Shown one piece after another: positions 14,608 to 23,182 of a DNA stretch of 35,659 nucleotides. A program made the position numbers and the translations under genes. This DNA comes from CAVDRM01 sp963611355 (GTDB lineage Bacteria; Bacillota; Clostridia; Christensenellales; Aristaeellaceae). The number at the start of each line of letters is the position of its first letter. Position 1 is the stretch's first letter. The notes under the pieces were generated by a model. That model was not told where the DNA came from, did not search any database, and was given only the letters and a program-made list of their open reading frames with translations. Location of the stretch: positions 1 through 35,659 of the forward strand of contig CAVDRM010000025.1 of NCBI GenBank assembly GCA_963611355.1, read 5' to 3'.

Positions 14608-15564
14608 ATGAACAAAACAGAACGAATGCTGGCGGCCATTAACCATCAGCCGGTAGATCACGTGCCGGCTTGTTTCTCGCTCCATTTTCCGAAGGAGATT
14701 GCGTCCGGAGAAGCGGCAGTCAAGGCGCACATGGACTTTTATCGGCAAACGGACTGTGATGTTCTGAAAATCATGAACGAGAACCTTGTGCCCGAAATCG
14801 GTGCAATGAACAGTCCCGATGATTGGAAGAAAATTCCGGCATATAATCGTCATTCGCCTTTTATCGTTAAACAGTTGGATATGATCAAGCGCATCCTGGA
14901 TGCGGCAGGCGAGCCTGTTTATTCTTTGGCCACTGTTCACGGCATCTGCGCAAGCGCCATTCATCCGATTGAACGGCGGTATGGCTATATACCTGTTCGA
15001 GAGATGATGGTCGCGCATCTTCGCCAGAATAAAACCGTTGTTTTAGATGCTTTTCACCGTATCGCCGATGCGCTGAGCGACCTTGCTGCGGCGTGCATCG
15101 AGACAGGCGCAAACGGTATTTATTACGCTGCACTCGGCGGCGAAAAACACTTTTACACGGACGATGAATTTGCGGAGGCTATCGAACCTTTTGACCGTCA
15201 GATTTTAAACGCAGCGCGTGAAGCCGGAGGGCATACCCTGCTGCATATATGCAAGAATCATCTTGAAATGTCACGTTATGCAAAATACGGCGAATTAAGC
15301 GATATTGTTAACTGGGGCGTTTTTGAGGCGCCTTGTTCCCTGGAAGAAGGAAGGCGCTTGTTCCCCCGTGCTGCGATAATGGGTGGTCTTGCCAACCGCT
15401 CCGGCGTGCTGATGAACGGCACGGAGGATGAGCTGAAGGAGACTGTACAATCCATCATTCGAGGCTTTGGCGAAATCGGCTTCATTTTAGGCGCAGACTG
15501 CACCTTGCCGACCGAAATTTCCTATCAGCGGATAATGGCCGCAGTTCATGCGGCTGTTAAATAA
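14608..15564 (+). CDS. UROD-fold protein with methyltransferase-type zinc motif (MtaA/MtbA-like)
   Basis: The 318-residue protein belongs to the uroporphyrinogen-decarboxylase superfamily (NKTERMLAAINHQPVDHVP start; GGLANRSGVLMNGT; GADCTLPTEISYQRIMAAV end). It keeps His213-X-Cys215 (LLHICKNH) and Cys298 (GADCTLP), matching the His-X-Cys...Cys zinc site by which MtaA/MtbA-type corrinoid:thiol methyltransferases activate a thiol. HemE has no such site, and no other heme gene is present, so it is unlikely to be a true uroporphyrinogen decarboxylase. AAGGAAGG precedes the ATG. It lies between the regulator and the transporter genes in one apparent operon. No corrinoid-protein gene is nearby, so the methyl donor and acceptor are unknown. 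Confidence 0.8.
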   Translation: MNKTERMLAAINHQPVDHVPACFSLHFPKEIASGEAAVKAHMDFYRQTDCDVLKIMNENLVPEIGAMNSPDDWKKIPAYNRHSPFIVKQLDMIKRILDAAGEPVYSLATVHGICASAIHPIERRYGYIPVREMMVAHLRQNKTVVLDAFHRIADALSDLAAACIETGANGIYYAALGGEKHFYTDDEFAEAIEPFDRQILNAAREAGGHTLLHICKNHLEMSRYAKYGELSDIVNWGVFEAPCSLEEGRRLFPRAAIMGGLANRSGVLMNGTEDELKETVQSIIRGFGEIGFILGADCTLPTEISYQRIMAAVHAAVK

Positions 15565-15585
15565 AATTCCTGGAGGTGTCCACAC

Positions 15586-16929
15586 ATGAAAAGAATGCTG
15601 GCTCTGGTTCTCTCTCTGTCCATGCTCATGACCATGGCGCTTATCCTGCCGGCGCAGGCTGAGGAGCAAACCGTCTATCCTGACGGAACAGTATCCATCT
15701 ACTGCACCGGTCAGCCTCAATTCCTGCAAATGTACTTTGATGAATGGCTGGAACGCAACCGTGATATTGCTCCCGGTGTAAAAATTGAGTTTGTCCAAAT
15801 CGAAACAATGGCGGCAGGCCGCCAGAAAATTTCCATGGACTACCTGGCCGGTGCCTATGAGGATATGCCGGATGCAATCTATTTGGACGCAGTAGGCATT
15901 GTCGATCTCGCGTCCGCCGGGCTGCTTCTTGATGTTTCCGACTTCTGGAATCCCATCGCAGGTGAATTCGTTGACGGCGCTGCAGGGGATGCTGCGCTTC
16001 ATGGCAAAGTGTACGGCCTTCCGGATGCCGTACGTCCTCAGCTTCTGTTCTACAATGCGGAGCTCTTTGAAAAGTACGGCATTGATCCCGCCAGCATGTC
16101 CACCATGAACGGCTATCTTGAGGCAGGGCGTATGCTCAAGGAAAAATCCAACGGGGAAGTTTATCTTTCCTATATCGATCCGACCACTTACACTTGGCGT
16201 TATTGGGGACGCCGCGGTCTGATGCCGCAAGCAAATGCCCGCATCTGGGATGAGGAAGGCAATGTTGTGATCGGCTCTGACGAAGGGACAAAGCTTGCTC
16301 TCGGCTTCCTTGACACGCTGCATTCAGAGGGACTGCTTTACAAGACGACCATGATGTCTCCGCCCCTGTACGAAGCGACCGATGAAGGCAAGATTGCGAC
16401 TTTCTATATCGGCGCATTCTGGGATGAATTCCTCCGTGCCAACTTGACCAAGACTGCCGGTCAGTGGCGTGTCATGAGCGCGCCCGTATTTGAAGAGGTG
16501 GGGACAGCCGGCGCGCCCGTGGCCACCAATCTTGCCCTGGTAGACAACGGTATCAATGAATATGCCGGTCTGGTCAAAAAAATGTGGTACGACTTCCATA
16601 CCGACAGCGAAAACCGCAATGCATGGGTCAATCAGATGGTGGAAATCGGCGGTGCATACTCGAACCCCATCAATCTCTCGATGCTGGCCGATCCATTCTG
16701 GCAGGAGCCCTCTGATTTTTACGGCGGTACTTCCTTCCGCAAAGCAGAAGGCGACGGGCTTTCCAATTCCTCCGCCAATATGCGCGTTACTGCCAAAGAC
16801 AGCGAAGCAGACAGCATCATCAGCGCTGAAATTGAAAAGTATGTTGCCGGCGAGCAAACGATGGAACAGGCTATCGCCAATATGGACAGCGAACTGAAGA
16901 TTCGCATCGGAAAAGCCGAAATGCCCTGA
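15586..16929 (+). CDS. Extracellular solute-binding protein, family 1 (CUT1-type)
   Basis: This is the binding component of the adjacent MalFG-type permeases. The 447-residue precursor has a cleavable signal ending PAQA (about 1-25), with no lipobox cysteine. The mature part has the two-lobed layout of family 1 binding proteins, including 'DMPDAIYLDAVGIVDLASAGLLLDVSDF' and 'VYGLPDAVRPQLLFYNAELFEKYGID'. CUT1 systems usually carry oligosaccharides or glycerol phosphates, but the neighbours (methyltransferase-like and cysteine desulfidase genes) suggest another solute. The ribosome binding site is GGAGG. A UUCG-capped hairpin follows the stop. Confidence 0.88.
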   Translation: MKRMLALVLSLSMLMTMALILPAQAEEQTVYPDGTVSIYCTGQPQFLQMYFDEWLERNRDIAPGVKIEFVQIETMAAGRQKISMDYLAGAYEDMPDAIYLDAVGIVDLASAGLLLDVSDFWNPIAGEFVDGAAGDAALHGKVYGLPDAVRPQLLFYNAELFEKYGIDPASMSTMNGYLEAGRMLKEKSNGEVYLSYIDPTTYTWRYWGRRGLMPQANARIWDEEGNVVIGSDEGTKLALGFLDTLHSEGLLYKTTMMSPPLYEATDEGKIATFYIGAFWDEFLRANLTKTAGQWRVMSAPVFEEVGTAGAPVATNLALVDNGINEYAGLVKKMWYDFHTDSENRNAWVNQMVEIGGAYSNPINLSMLADPFWQEPSDFYGGTSFRKAEGDGLSNSSANMRVTAKDSEADSIISAEIEKYVAGEQTMEQAIANMDSELKIRIGKAEMP

Positions 16930-16968
16930 TTTTGTTTAGCTGCCATCCTTTTTCCGGTCTTTCAGCGC

Positions 16969-16994
16969 CACTGGAGGGCTTCGGCCCTCCGGTG
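16969..16994 (+). promoter_or_regulatory. UUCG-capped intercistronic hairpin after the binding protein
   Basis: GGAGGGC (16973-16979), TTCG loop, GCCCTCC (16984-16990), extended by CAC/GTG. C(UUCG)G is an exceptionally stable tetraloop. No T tract follows, so it more likely protects the upstream mRNA than terminates. Confidence 0.7.
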
Positions 16995-17075
16995 CTTTAT
17001 CCAAAAAGGTGCATTGCATTTTCTGAAACAGTTTCCGGAAATGGCCATTCCGCAACGCATAAGGAGGCATGGGCA

Positions 17076-17945
17076 ATGTTAAAAGAGCTTCGTAAGTATC
17101 GTTGGCCGTATCTGTTCATATGCCCATATTTCATCTTGTTTCTGCTGTTTCAGCTGATTCCGGCTGTATGGACGGGCTTTATCAGCTTTGCCGAATGGGA
17201 CGGCCTCCGAGAGCCCAAAATGGTAGGGCCTGCCAACTATCAGCTGATGCTGAAGGATTACATGTTCAAGGATGCGCTCCGCAATACGCTTCTTTATTGG
17301 GTCGTGACGGCCATTGGCGTCATCATGATTGCGATGCTGATTGCCGGTTTGCTGAACGGCAAGACACTCCGATTCAAACATTTTTTTAAGACGGTTACAT
17401 TTCTGCCTTATGTCTGCGCTTCAGTCGCTATGGGGCTTATTTTTAAAATGCTGTTTGAGGAAAATGCCGGCTTGATTAACGGAATCATTGTTTCCTTGGG
17501 CGGTGAAGCCGTGCCGTGGCTTACCAGCAGCAAAACGGCGTGGATTCCTGTCGTCATATTGCATATCTGGCGTTTGACGCCTTGGTATACGCTCATCATT
17601 CTTTCCGGCTTGCTGAACATATCATCGGAATATTATGAGGCTGCAACGGTGGACGGTGCGAGCGGTACGCAGCAGTTTTTCAAAATTACGCTGCCGCTGC
17701 TGAGCAATATCCTGTTTTTCTGCTTTGTAACCGTCACGGTGGATTCCTGGAAGATTTTTAATGAACCGTATGTACTGTCCGGCCCCGGCTCATCGAATAT
17801 GTCGTTATTCCAGCTTATGTATACATCCGCATTCCAGACATTTAAAATGGGATATGCCTCGGCATTGGGCGTTGTGCTGATCTTGATTTTGTTCATCATT
17901 TCTGTCGTGCAGTTTGCGGTGCGCAGACATCATGGCGAGATATAA
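17076..17945 (+). CDS. ABC transporter permease, MalF/UgpA-type
   Basis: This is a membrane subunit of a CUT1-type importer. It has 289 residues with about six membrane segments, an N-terminal 'YLFICPYFILFLLFQLIPAVWTGF' typical of UgpA-like permeases, and the ATPase-docking EAA loop EYYEAATVDGASGTQQFFKITLPLL near residues 190-214. The ATG at 17076 has AAGGAGG 8 bp upstream; a shorter-spaced ATG at 17069 is out of frame. The MalG-like partner starts 16 bp after the stop. No ATPase gene is in this operon. Confidence 0.9.
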   Translation: MLKELRKYRWPYLFICPYFILFLLFQLIPAVWTGFISFAEWDGLREPKMVGPANYQLMLKDYMFKDALRNTLLYWVVTAIGVIMIAMLIAGLLNGKTLRFKHFFKTVTFLPYVCASVAMGLIFKMLFEENAGLINGIIVSLGGEAVPWLTSSKTAWIPVVILHIWRLTPWYTLIILSGLLNISSEYYEAATVDGASGTQQFFKITLPLLSNILFFCFVTVTVDSWKIFNEPYVLSGPGSSNMSLFQLMYTSAFQTFKMGYASALGVVLILILFIISVVQFAVRRHHGEI

Positions 17946-17961
17946 GGGGGTGCATGTGATA

Positions 17962-18795
17962 ATGAAGATTCAAAAAACTGCCTTTCGTATTTTTGTCTAT
18001 GCTGTCTTGCTCGTTATCGTGTTCGTTTGCCTTTTTCCCGTCCTTTGGATGTGCATGATTTCCTTTAAAACCGTAGGCGAAAGTATTTCCGGATTTAATG
18101 CCCTGAAGATTGAAATGCCGACGCTTGCCAACTATAAACGGCTGTTTCAGCTTATCCCTATCTGGCAGAATCTTTATAACAGCCTGTTCACCACCGTCAT
18201 CGGAACGCTTACGACATTGTTTTTCTGCGCTCTCGCCGGATTCGGGTTTGCCAAATATCAATTTCCGGGACGCAAGACGCTGTTTTATTTTGTCATTGCG
18301 ACGATGATGATTACCACCGAGGTGGGTGCAGTTCCTTTGTTTATTATTATGCGCAAAGCAGGGCTGATCAATTCATTGTGGTCACTGATTATCCCGCGCA
18401 TTGCAACAGCAGTCGGCATTTTCTATATGCGTCAGTATATCACGGAAGTTCCTGATGAAATATTGGAGGCGGCTCGTATTGACGGCTGTAATGAATTCTC
18501 CATTTTCCTTCGAATTGTGCTTCCTGTCATCAAGCCGGCGCTTGCTTCTTGGGCAAGCCTTACAGTCATTGCTCGATGGAATGACTTTTTCTGGCCGCTG
18601 CTGTTTTTGCGCAAGACCAAAATGTATACACTGATGGTTTCTGTATCCATGCTGCCGACAAGCGATGGTCTTTCTACGCCATGGCAGGTTGTTCTGGCCG
18701 GCACAACGCTGGTTATCGTTCCCAGCATTCTCCTGTATCTCGGCATGCAGACATTCCAAAAGGAAGGAATCACCGCCGGCGCCGTAAAGGGCTGA
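17962..18795 (+). CDS. ABC transporter permease, MalG/UgpE-type
   Basis: This is the second membrane subunit of the CUT1-type importer. It has 277 residues, about six membrane segments and the EAA loop EILEAARIDGCNEFSIFLRIVLPVIKPA. The last third has the family signature 'WASLTVIARWNDFFWPLLFL'. The start is the ATG at 17962 behind AAGGGGG; an in-frame GTG at 17956 is an alternative. It is co-directional and closely spaced with the MalF-like gene. The pair must borrow an ATPase encoded elsewhere, as many CUT1 systems in Bacillota do with MsmX-like proteins. Confidence 0.9.
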   Translation: MKIQKTAFRIFVYAVLLVIVFVCLFPVLWMCMISFKTVGESISGFNALKIEMPTLANYKRLFQLIPIWQNLYNSLFTTVIGTLTTLFFCALAGFGFAKYQFPGRKTLFYFVIATMMITTEVGAVPLFIIMRKAGLINSLWSLIIPRIATAVGIFYMRQYITEVPDEILEAARIDGCNEFSIFLRIVLPVIKPALASWASLTVIARWNDFFWPLLFLRKTKMYTLMVSVSMLPTSDGLSTPWQVVLAGTTLVIVPSILLYLGMQTFQKEGITAGAVKG

Positions 18796-18825
18796 GAATT
18801 GTTGATACGAAAGGGAAATGATTCC

Positions 18826-20103
18826 ATGCAGAAATCCGATCCTAAATATGCGGCTTATGTCAAAGTGCTCCATAGCCACTTGCGTCCGGCGATGGGATGC
18901 ACGGAGCCGATCGCCATCGCATATGCTGCCGCTCTTGCCACGCAAGCCCTTGGCTGTGTGCCTGAAAGTGCGCAGGTGCTGGTAAGCGGAAACATCATCA
19001 AAAACGCAAAGTCGGTAACCGTTCCGAATACGGGCGGCAAAAAAGGAATTGATGCCGCCTGCGCTGCCGGCATAGTGGCAGGAAAGCCCGAACGAGAGCT
19101 GGAGGTTATCGCCTCCGTTTCTGCAGAACAAGCTTTTCAAATTGACGAGCTGCTGCATAAACATGTCATTGATGTCCGTTTGAAGCAGGATGCGCGCCTG
19201 TTTGACATCCTTGTAAAAGTGCGCTGCGGAGCGGAGTGTGCAAGTGCCCGCATTGCGGATCGTCATACGAATGTAGTGACCGTGGAAAAAAACGGGAAAA
19301 AGCTCTGCAGCGAAACGCTTTGTGACGAAAGTCAGGAATTTCCGGCAGCGGAAGCATTGCTGACGATTGAAGATATTTTTGATTTTGCCGTTACCTGTGA
19401 CATTGCCGATGTTGAGGATATTCTGCAAAAGCAAATCGAATACAACAGCCGCATTGCTCAGGAAGGAATCGAAGGAAAATGGGGCGCGTGTGTAGGCAGC
19501 GTGCTGCTCGGCAGCTACGGCAATAAAGATGTGCGTGTACGAGCGAGAGCGTATGCAGCAGCAGGGTCTGACGCTCGTATGTCGGGCTGCGAGCTGCCGG
19601 TCATCATCAACTCCGGCAGCGGCAACCAGGGAATAACCGTGTCCGTACCGGTCATAGAATACGCTAAAGAGCTTGGCTCGTCAAAAGAGCAGCTATACCG
19701 CGCTCTTTTGATTTCCAATTTGATTGCCATTCGCCTGAAGACATTGATTGGCTGCTTGTCCGCCTACTGCGGCGCAATCAGCGCGGGCTGCGCCAGCGGT
19801 GCAGCCATCGCCTATTTGTGCGGCGGAGATTTGTATATCATTAATCATACGCTTGTTAATTCACTGGCCATTTTATCCGGCACAATTTGTGACGGTGCAA
19901 AGCCGTCATGTGCAGCCAAAATTGCCTGTGCCGTCGATGCGGGGATAATGGGCTACCAATTGGCGCTTGAGCATAAGCAGTTCAGGGACGGCGAAGGCAT
20001 CATTAAAAAAGGCGTAGAAAATACAATCATGAGTATCGGTCGTCTCGGACATGACGGCATGAAGGAAACCGACAATGAAATCTTGAGAATTATGATTGGA
20101 TAA
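18826..20103 (+). CDS. L-cysteine desulfidase (CyuA/UPF0597 family)
   Basis: Members use a [4Fe-4S] cluster rather than PLP to break L-cysteine into pyruvate, ammonia and sulfide. The 425-residue protein has Cys25 in GCTEPIA, Cys315 (SAYCGAIS) and Cys355 (SGTICDGAKPSCAAK). The first position and the 40-residue spacing of the last two match the cluster cysteines reported, as I recall, for the Methanocaldococcus enzyme (25, 282, 322). 'INSGSGNQGI' is the conserved centre. The ATG at 18826 is preferred over the upstream TTG because the family begins near this point. The gene ends the operon, suggesting the imported compound yields cysteine or a similar beta-thiol amino acid. Confidence 0.9.
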   Translation: MQKSDPKYAAYVKVLHSHLRPAMGCTEPIAIAYAAALATQALGCVPESAQVLVSGNIIKNAKSVTVPNTGGKKGIDAACAAGIVAGKPERELEVIASVSAEQAFQIDELLHKHVIDVRLKQDARLFDILVKVRCGAECASARIADRHTNVVTVEKNGKKLCSETLCDESQEFPAAEALLTIEDIFDFAVTCDIADVEDILQKQIEYNSRIAQEGIEGKWGACVGSVLLGSYGNKDVRVRARAYAAAGSDARMSGCELPVIINSGSGNQGITVSVPVIEYAKELGSSKEQLYRALLISNLIAIRLKTLIGCLSAYCGAISAGCASGAAIAYLCGGDLYIINHTLVNSLAILSGTICDGAKPSCAAKIACAVDAGIMGYQLALEHKQFRDGEGIIKKGVENTIMSIGRLGHDGMKETDNEILRIMIG

Positions 20104-20180
20104 AGAGCAAATAATATGATGACCCGTGAATCCCAATCGGCATTGCCCCGCATGCACTCCGTTTTTCTCCGCTCCCACGC

Positions 20181-20209
20181 TTGACGAATGCCGCCGTTCG
20201 TGGCATAAT
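20181..20209 (+). promoter_or_regulatory. Promoter of the YczE-like gene
   Basis: TTGACG (20181-20186), a 17-bp spacer and CATAAT (20204-20209) preceded by TGG. This separates the gene from the desulfidase operon. Confidence 0.75.
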
Positions 20210-20310
20210 ACCGACGTAAAATCGGTATGGATTTTTCGGAGACACCGACGCTCATTTTTCGCCATACGCCCCAAACGGGTATATGGCTTTTTTTGCGAGG
20301 AGGAAAGACC

Positions 20311-21012
20311 ATGAAAAAACGAACGGTTTCCGCGGAGCTTGCCTATCTTCTGGCCATCCTGCTGCTGGCGCTCGCCGTGGCGATTTTGGCCTCGGCGGAC
20401 TTCGGCCTCTCCATGGTCGTAGCGCCCGCGTACCTGTTGAGCCGAAAACTGGGAATCCTCACCTTCGGGCAGGCGGAATACATCGTGCAGGCCATTCTCT
20501 TTGCCGTTCTGTGCTGCGCCCTGCGCCGATTTAAGCCCGTTTACCTCGTTTCCTTTGCAACGGGGCTGATTTACGGTCGGGTGCTGGATTTCTGGCGGTC
20601 GCTCCCCTGCTTTGACACAAACGTGACGATGCCGGAAAGCATTTCCCTGTGGCTGCGGGTTCTGATGCTCATCGCCGGCATCCTGCTGACATCGTTTTCA
20701 ATCGCCCTGTTTTTCAAGACCTATCTGTATCCGCAGGTCTACGATTTTTTTGTCAAGGCCGTTTCCATGAAGTACGGCGTCAAGCTCTCCGTCTTCAAAA
20801 CGGGCTTTGACCTGAGCTTCCTCGTCCTCAGCGTCGTGCTGACGTTCTGCTTCTTCGGGCGCTTTGCCGGCGTCGGCTGGGCGACCCTCGTCATGGCGCT
20901 CATCAACGGCAGCATCATCGGCTGCTTCTCCAGGCTCTTGGACAAGCACTTTGAATTTACGCCCCGCTTCCCGAAATTCGCCGCGCAGTTTTCGCTGGAG
21001 CGGAAAGCATGA
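20311..21012 (+). CDS. YczE/YitT-like integral membrane protein (DUF6198-type)
   Basis: The 233-residue protein has about five or six membrane segments. The N-terminal 'LAVAILASADFGLSMVVAPAYLLS' and the later 'GLIYGRVLDFW' resemble the uncharacterised YczE/YyaS group in Bacillota. No catalytic motif is seen, and its function is unknown. AGGAGGAAAG precedes the ATG at 20311; the frame is open further upstream but the promoter at 20181-20209 and the ribosome site fix the start. It has its own promoter and a shared bidirectional terminator. Confidence 0.8.
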   Translation: MKKRTVSAELAYLLAILLLALAVAILASADFGLSMVVAPAYLLSRKLGILTFGQAEYIVQAILFAVLCCALRRFKPVYLVSFATGLIYGRVLDFWRSLPCFDTNVTMPESISLWLRVLMLIAGILLTSFSIALFFKTYLYPQVYDFFVKAVSMKYGVKLSVFKTGFDLSFLVLSVVLTFCFFGRFAGVGWATLVMALINGSIIGCFSRLLDKHFEFTPRFPKFAAQFSLERKA

Positions 21013-21054
21013 ATGATGTTTTTCCGCGGCTCTGCCGAGCGATAAGAATCAAAT

Positions 21055-21091
21055 AAAAGCAGCGTCCGAGTCGAAGTCAGGCGCTGCTTTT
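21055..21091. terminator. Bidirectional terminator
   Basis: AAAAGCAGCG (21055-21064) and CGCTGCTTTT (21082-21091) form a stem that ends in T4 on both strands, between two convergent genes. Confidence 0.75.
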
Positions 21092-21118
21092 GCGTATGCC
21101 ATCCATCGTTTGCAGCCG

Positions 21119-22486
21119 TCAGCAGTCCTCCGGAGCGCCCGGCGCGATGAAGGCTTTATGACGATACACATAGACGAAATAGATGATTTCGGCAATGGCG
21201 GTAATCGTCCAGGAGCTGACATACAGAAGATACAGCGACATGATGGTGTGGAAATAGGCGAAAATTGTATACACCCACGCGACGCGGAACACGCACGAGC
21301 CCATGATGACGATAATCGTCGGCACGACGCTCTTGCCGAGCCCGCGGGATGCGGCAATGGTGCAGTCCATAAATGCGGAGAAAGCGTAGGAATAGCCCAT
21401 AACGGTCAGGCGCACCATGCCGGCCTCGGCGACGGCCGCATCCGTTGTGAACAGGGACAGAAATTCCTTGCCGAACAGCAGCAGCGAGCCGCCCAGCACA
21501 GCGCCTGCCAAAAAAGAAAAGGTCAGGCTGATAAAATAGCTGCGGAGCACGCGCTTTTTGTTGCCCGCGCCCATATTCTGCGCCATGAAGCTGGCGCACG
21601 CGGTATACAGCGCGGCCATCACGTCATAGACCAGCGCATCTGCATTGGTGGCCGCAGCCGTGCCCTCCACAATGACGGCGTCAAAGGAATTAACGCCCGC
21701 CTGAATAAAGAGGTTCGCAATGGCGAAGATGGAGTTCTGCGCGCCGGCGGGCAGGCACAGCCCAAGGAGCTGGCGCGCCTTGCCCTGATGAATTTTCAGC
21801 TCCTGCCGATGCAGCGTATAGCTGCTGACGGATTTTTTCAATGACAGCAGGATAAGCCCTGCGGACAGATACAGGGAAATGGCGCTGGCCAGCGCGACCC
21901 CGGCCACGCTCAGATTGCACACGATGACAAAGAACAGATTGAGCAGCACATTCACCACGCCGGCGATGGTCAGGATGTACAGCGGATTTTTCGTATCGCC
22001 CGCGGCGCTTAGCACGCCGTTGCCGTAGTTGTACATGGCGGCCGCCGGAATGCCGAGGAGGTAGATGCGCAAATAGAGCGCCGCCCCGTCAATCAGCTCG
22101 TCCTTTGTGTTCAAAAGCTCCAGCAGCGGGCGAGCGAAAAGAAGACCCAGCAGCATTTCGGCAAGGCCGATGATAAGGCTCAGCAGAAAGCCCGTATGCA
22201 CCGTCTGGCTGACGTCTTTATGAAGACGCGCTCCCAGATAACGCGCCGTCACCGCATTGATGCCGCTGCCGACGCCGATTAAAAAGCCGGTGAACAGGCT
22301 GATCAGAATGGTCGTTGAGCCGACGGAGCCGAGCGCCTCCGCACCGGCAAACTTGCCGACGACGGCGATATCGGACATATTGAACAGCGCCTGCAGTACA
22401 TTGGACAGCATCAGCGGCAGACTGAAGGACAGAATCCCGCGGGTCAGCGAACCCTCGGTCATGGAATACGCCTGCTTGGTTTTCAT
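21119..22486 (-). CDS. MATE-family efflux transporter
   Basis: MATE proteins export drugs or metabolites using a Na+ or H+ gradient. The 455-residue protein has about 12 membrane segments and a typical start: 'MTEGSLTRGILSFSLPLMLSNVLQALFNMSDIAVVGKFAGAEALGSVGST'. The duplicated half begins near 'GKARQLLGLCLPAGAQNSIFAIANLFIQAGVNSF'. The frame opens at 22558, but the promoter at 22549-22577 would start transcription after that codon, so the ATG at 22484-22486, behind a G-rich ribosome site, is chosen. Substrate is unknown. It is monocistronic. Confidence 0.92.
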   Translation of the reverse strand: MKTKQAYSMTEGSLTRGILSFSLPLMLSNVLQALFNMSDIAVVGKFAGAEALGSVGSTTILISLFTGFLIGVGSGINAVTARYLGARLHKDVSQTVHTGFLLSLIIGLAEMLLGLLFARPLLELLNTKDELIDGAALYLRIYLLGIPAAAMYNYGNGVLSAAGDTKNPLYILTIAGVVNVLLNLFFVIVCNLSVAGVALASAISLYLSAGLILLSLKKSVSSYTLHRQELKIHQGKARQLLGLCLPAGAQNSIFAIANLFIQAGVNSFDAVIVEGTAAATNADALVYDVMAALYTACASFMAQNMGAGNKKRVLRSYFISLTFSFLAGAVLGGSLLLFGKEFLSLFTTDAAVAEAGMVRLTVMGYSYAFSAFMDCTIAASRGLGKSVVPTIIVIMGSCVFRVAWVYTIFAYFHTIMSLYLLYVSSWTITAIAEIIYFVYVYRHKAFIAPGAPEDC

Positions 22487-22548
22487 CGTCCCTACACCCC
22501 CCTGCCAAAAGGTCAAAATAATACACACGCTTTCAGCGTGCAGGGTGT

Positions 22549-22577
22549 AGTGTAGCATAGAAAGAGCGGGATTTCAA
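22549..22577 (-). promoter_or_regulatory. MATE gene promoter
   Basis: On the minus strand: TTGAAA (22572-22577), a 17-bp spacer, TACACT (22549-22554) with an extended TGC. A CACGCT-GAA-AGCGTG hairpin lies in the short leader. Confidence 0.75.
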
Positions 22578-23120
22578 CATGATTTTTTGCATTTTTTCAC
22601 AGTCTCCGCAATCAGAAACCGCCCTGCTTTTCGGCATGGCGGCGGGCATGATATAAGCCGTCTGAGCGTGAAGGGGCTTTGCGCCGAAAGAGCCTTTGCT
22701 TTATCGGCTGATGCGCGCAAGGCGGCGGACGGTCAGCCTGCCGGAGACGGTTCTCCGGCTTAACTCAGGCAGGATTTAACCTTCCCTTCCAGCCTTTGCG
22801 TGTGTCTATGTCTGTCCCTTACAGCCGAACGTCCGAACCGTACGCATACAGACCTTTGCTGCTTCTGAGCTGTGTTGTTCAAGATAATCGTCAAAGTTCC
22901 CGCCAGCCTCCGGTGGGCGTTTTGACCATTCATCATAGAGCCGCCAGCCTTGCATTCCAACGGTTGGCTCATAAAACCAACGCTCTGCGGATACCCGCCG
23001 CCTGTTCCTGCGCGTCAGCCGACATAGCAGTGTTTTCACTGCCTTTTCGACTGCGCAACGGCAGTTGACGACCTCCGCGGCCGGTGCGGTCGGGAATGCC
23101 GCCGAATGATGCAGCGGCGC
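22578..23120. other. Intergenic stretch without a convincing gene
   Basis: About 540 bp between two divergent promoters. It holds a hairpin CCGGAGA-CGGT-TCTCCGG (22741-22758) without a T tract, and an open minus-strand frame ending at 22806. The last 60 or so codons of that frame (ERWFYEPTVGMQGWRLYDEW and onward) read like real protein but have no start or ribosome site that I can defend; they may be a gene remnant. Confidence 0.4.
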
Positions 23121-23149
23121 TTGAAAATCGTGGCGCGGTATGCGATAAT
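23121..23149 (+). promoter_or_regulatory. Promoter of the small protein-CotH operon
   Basis: TTGAAA (23121-23126), a 17-bp spacer and GATAAT (23144-23149) with an extended TGC. Transcription should begin near 23156. Confidence 0.75.
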
Positions 23150-23182
23150 AAGATGCATTCTTTTGTATCGGAGGAAGCGGAA

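Noticed and set aside
14608..15564. Uroporphyrinogen decarboxylase HemE
   Set aside because: It has the methyltransferase zinc motif and is not near heme genes.
23153..23182. Upstream ATG for the 96-aa protein
   Set aside because: It lies at or before the predicted transcription start and has no ribosome site.
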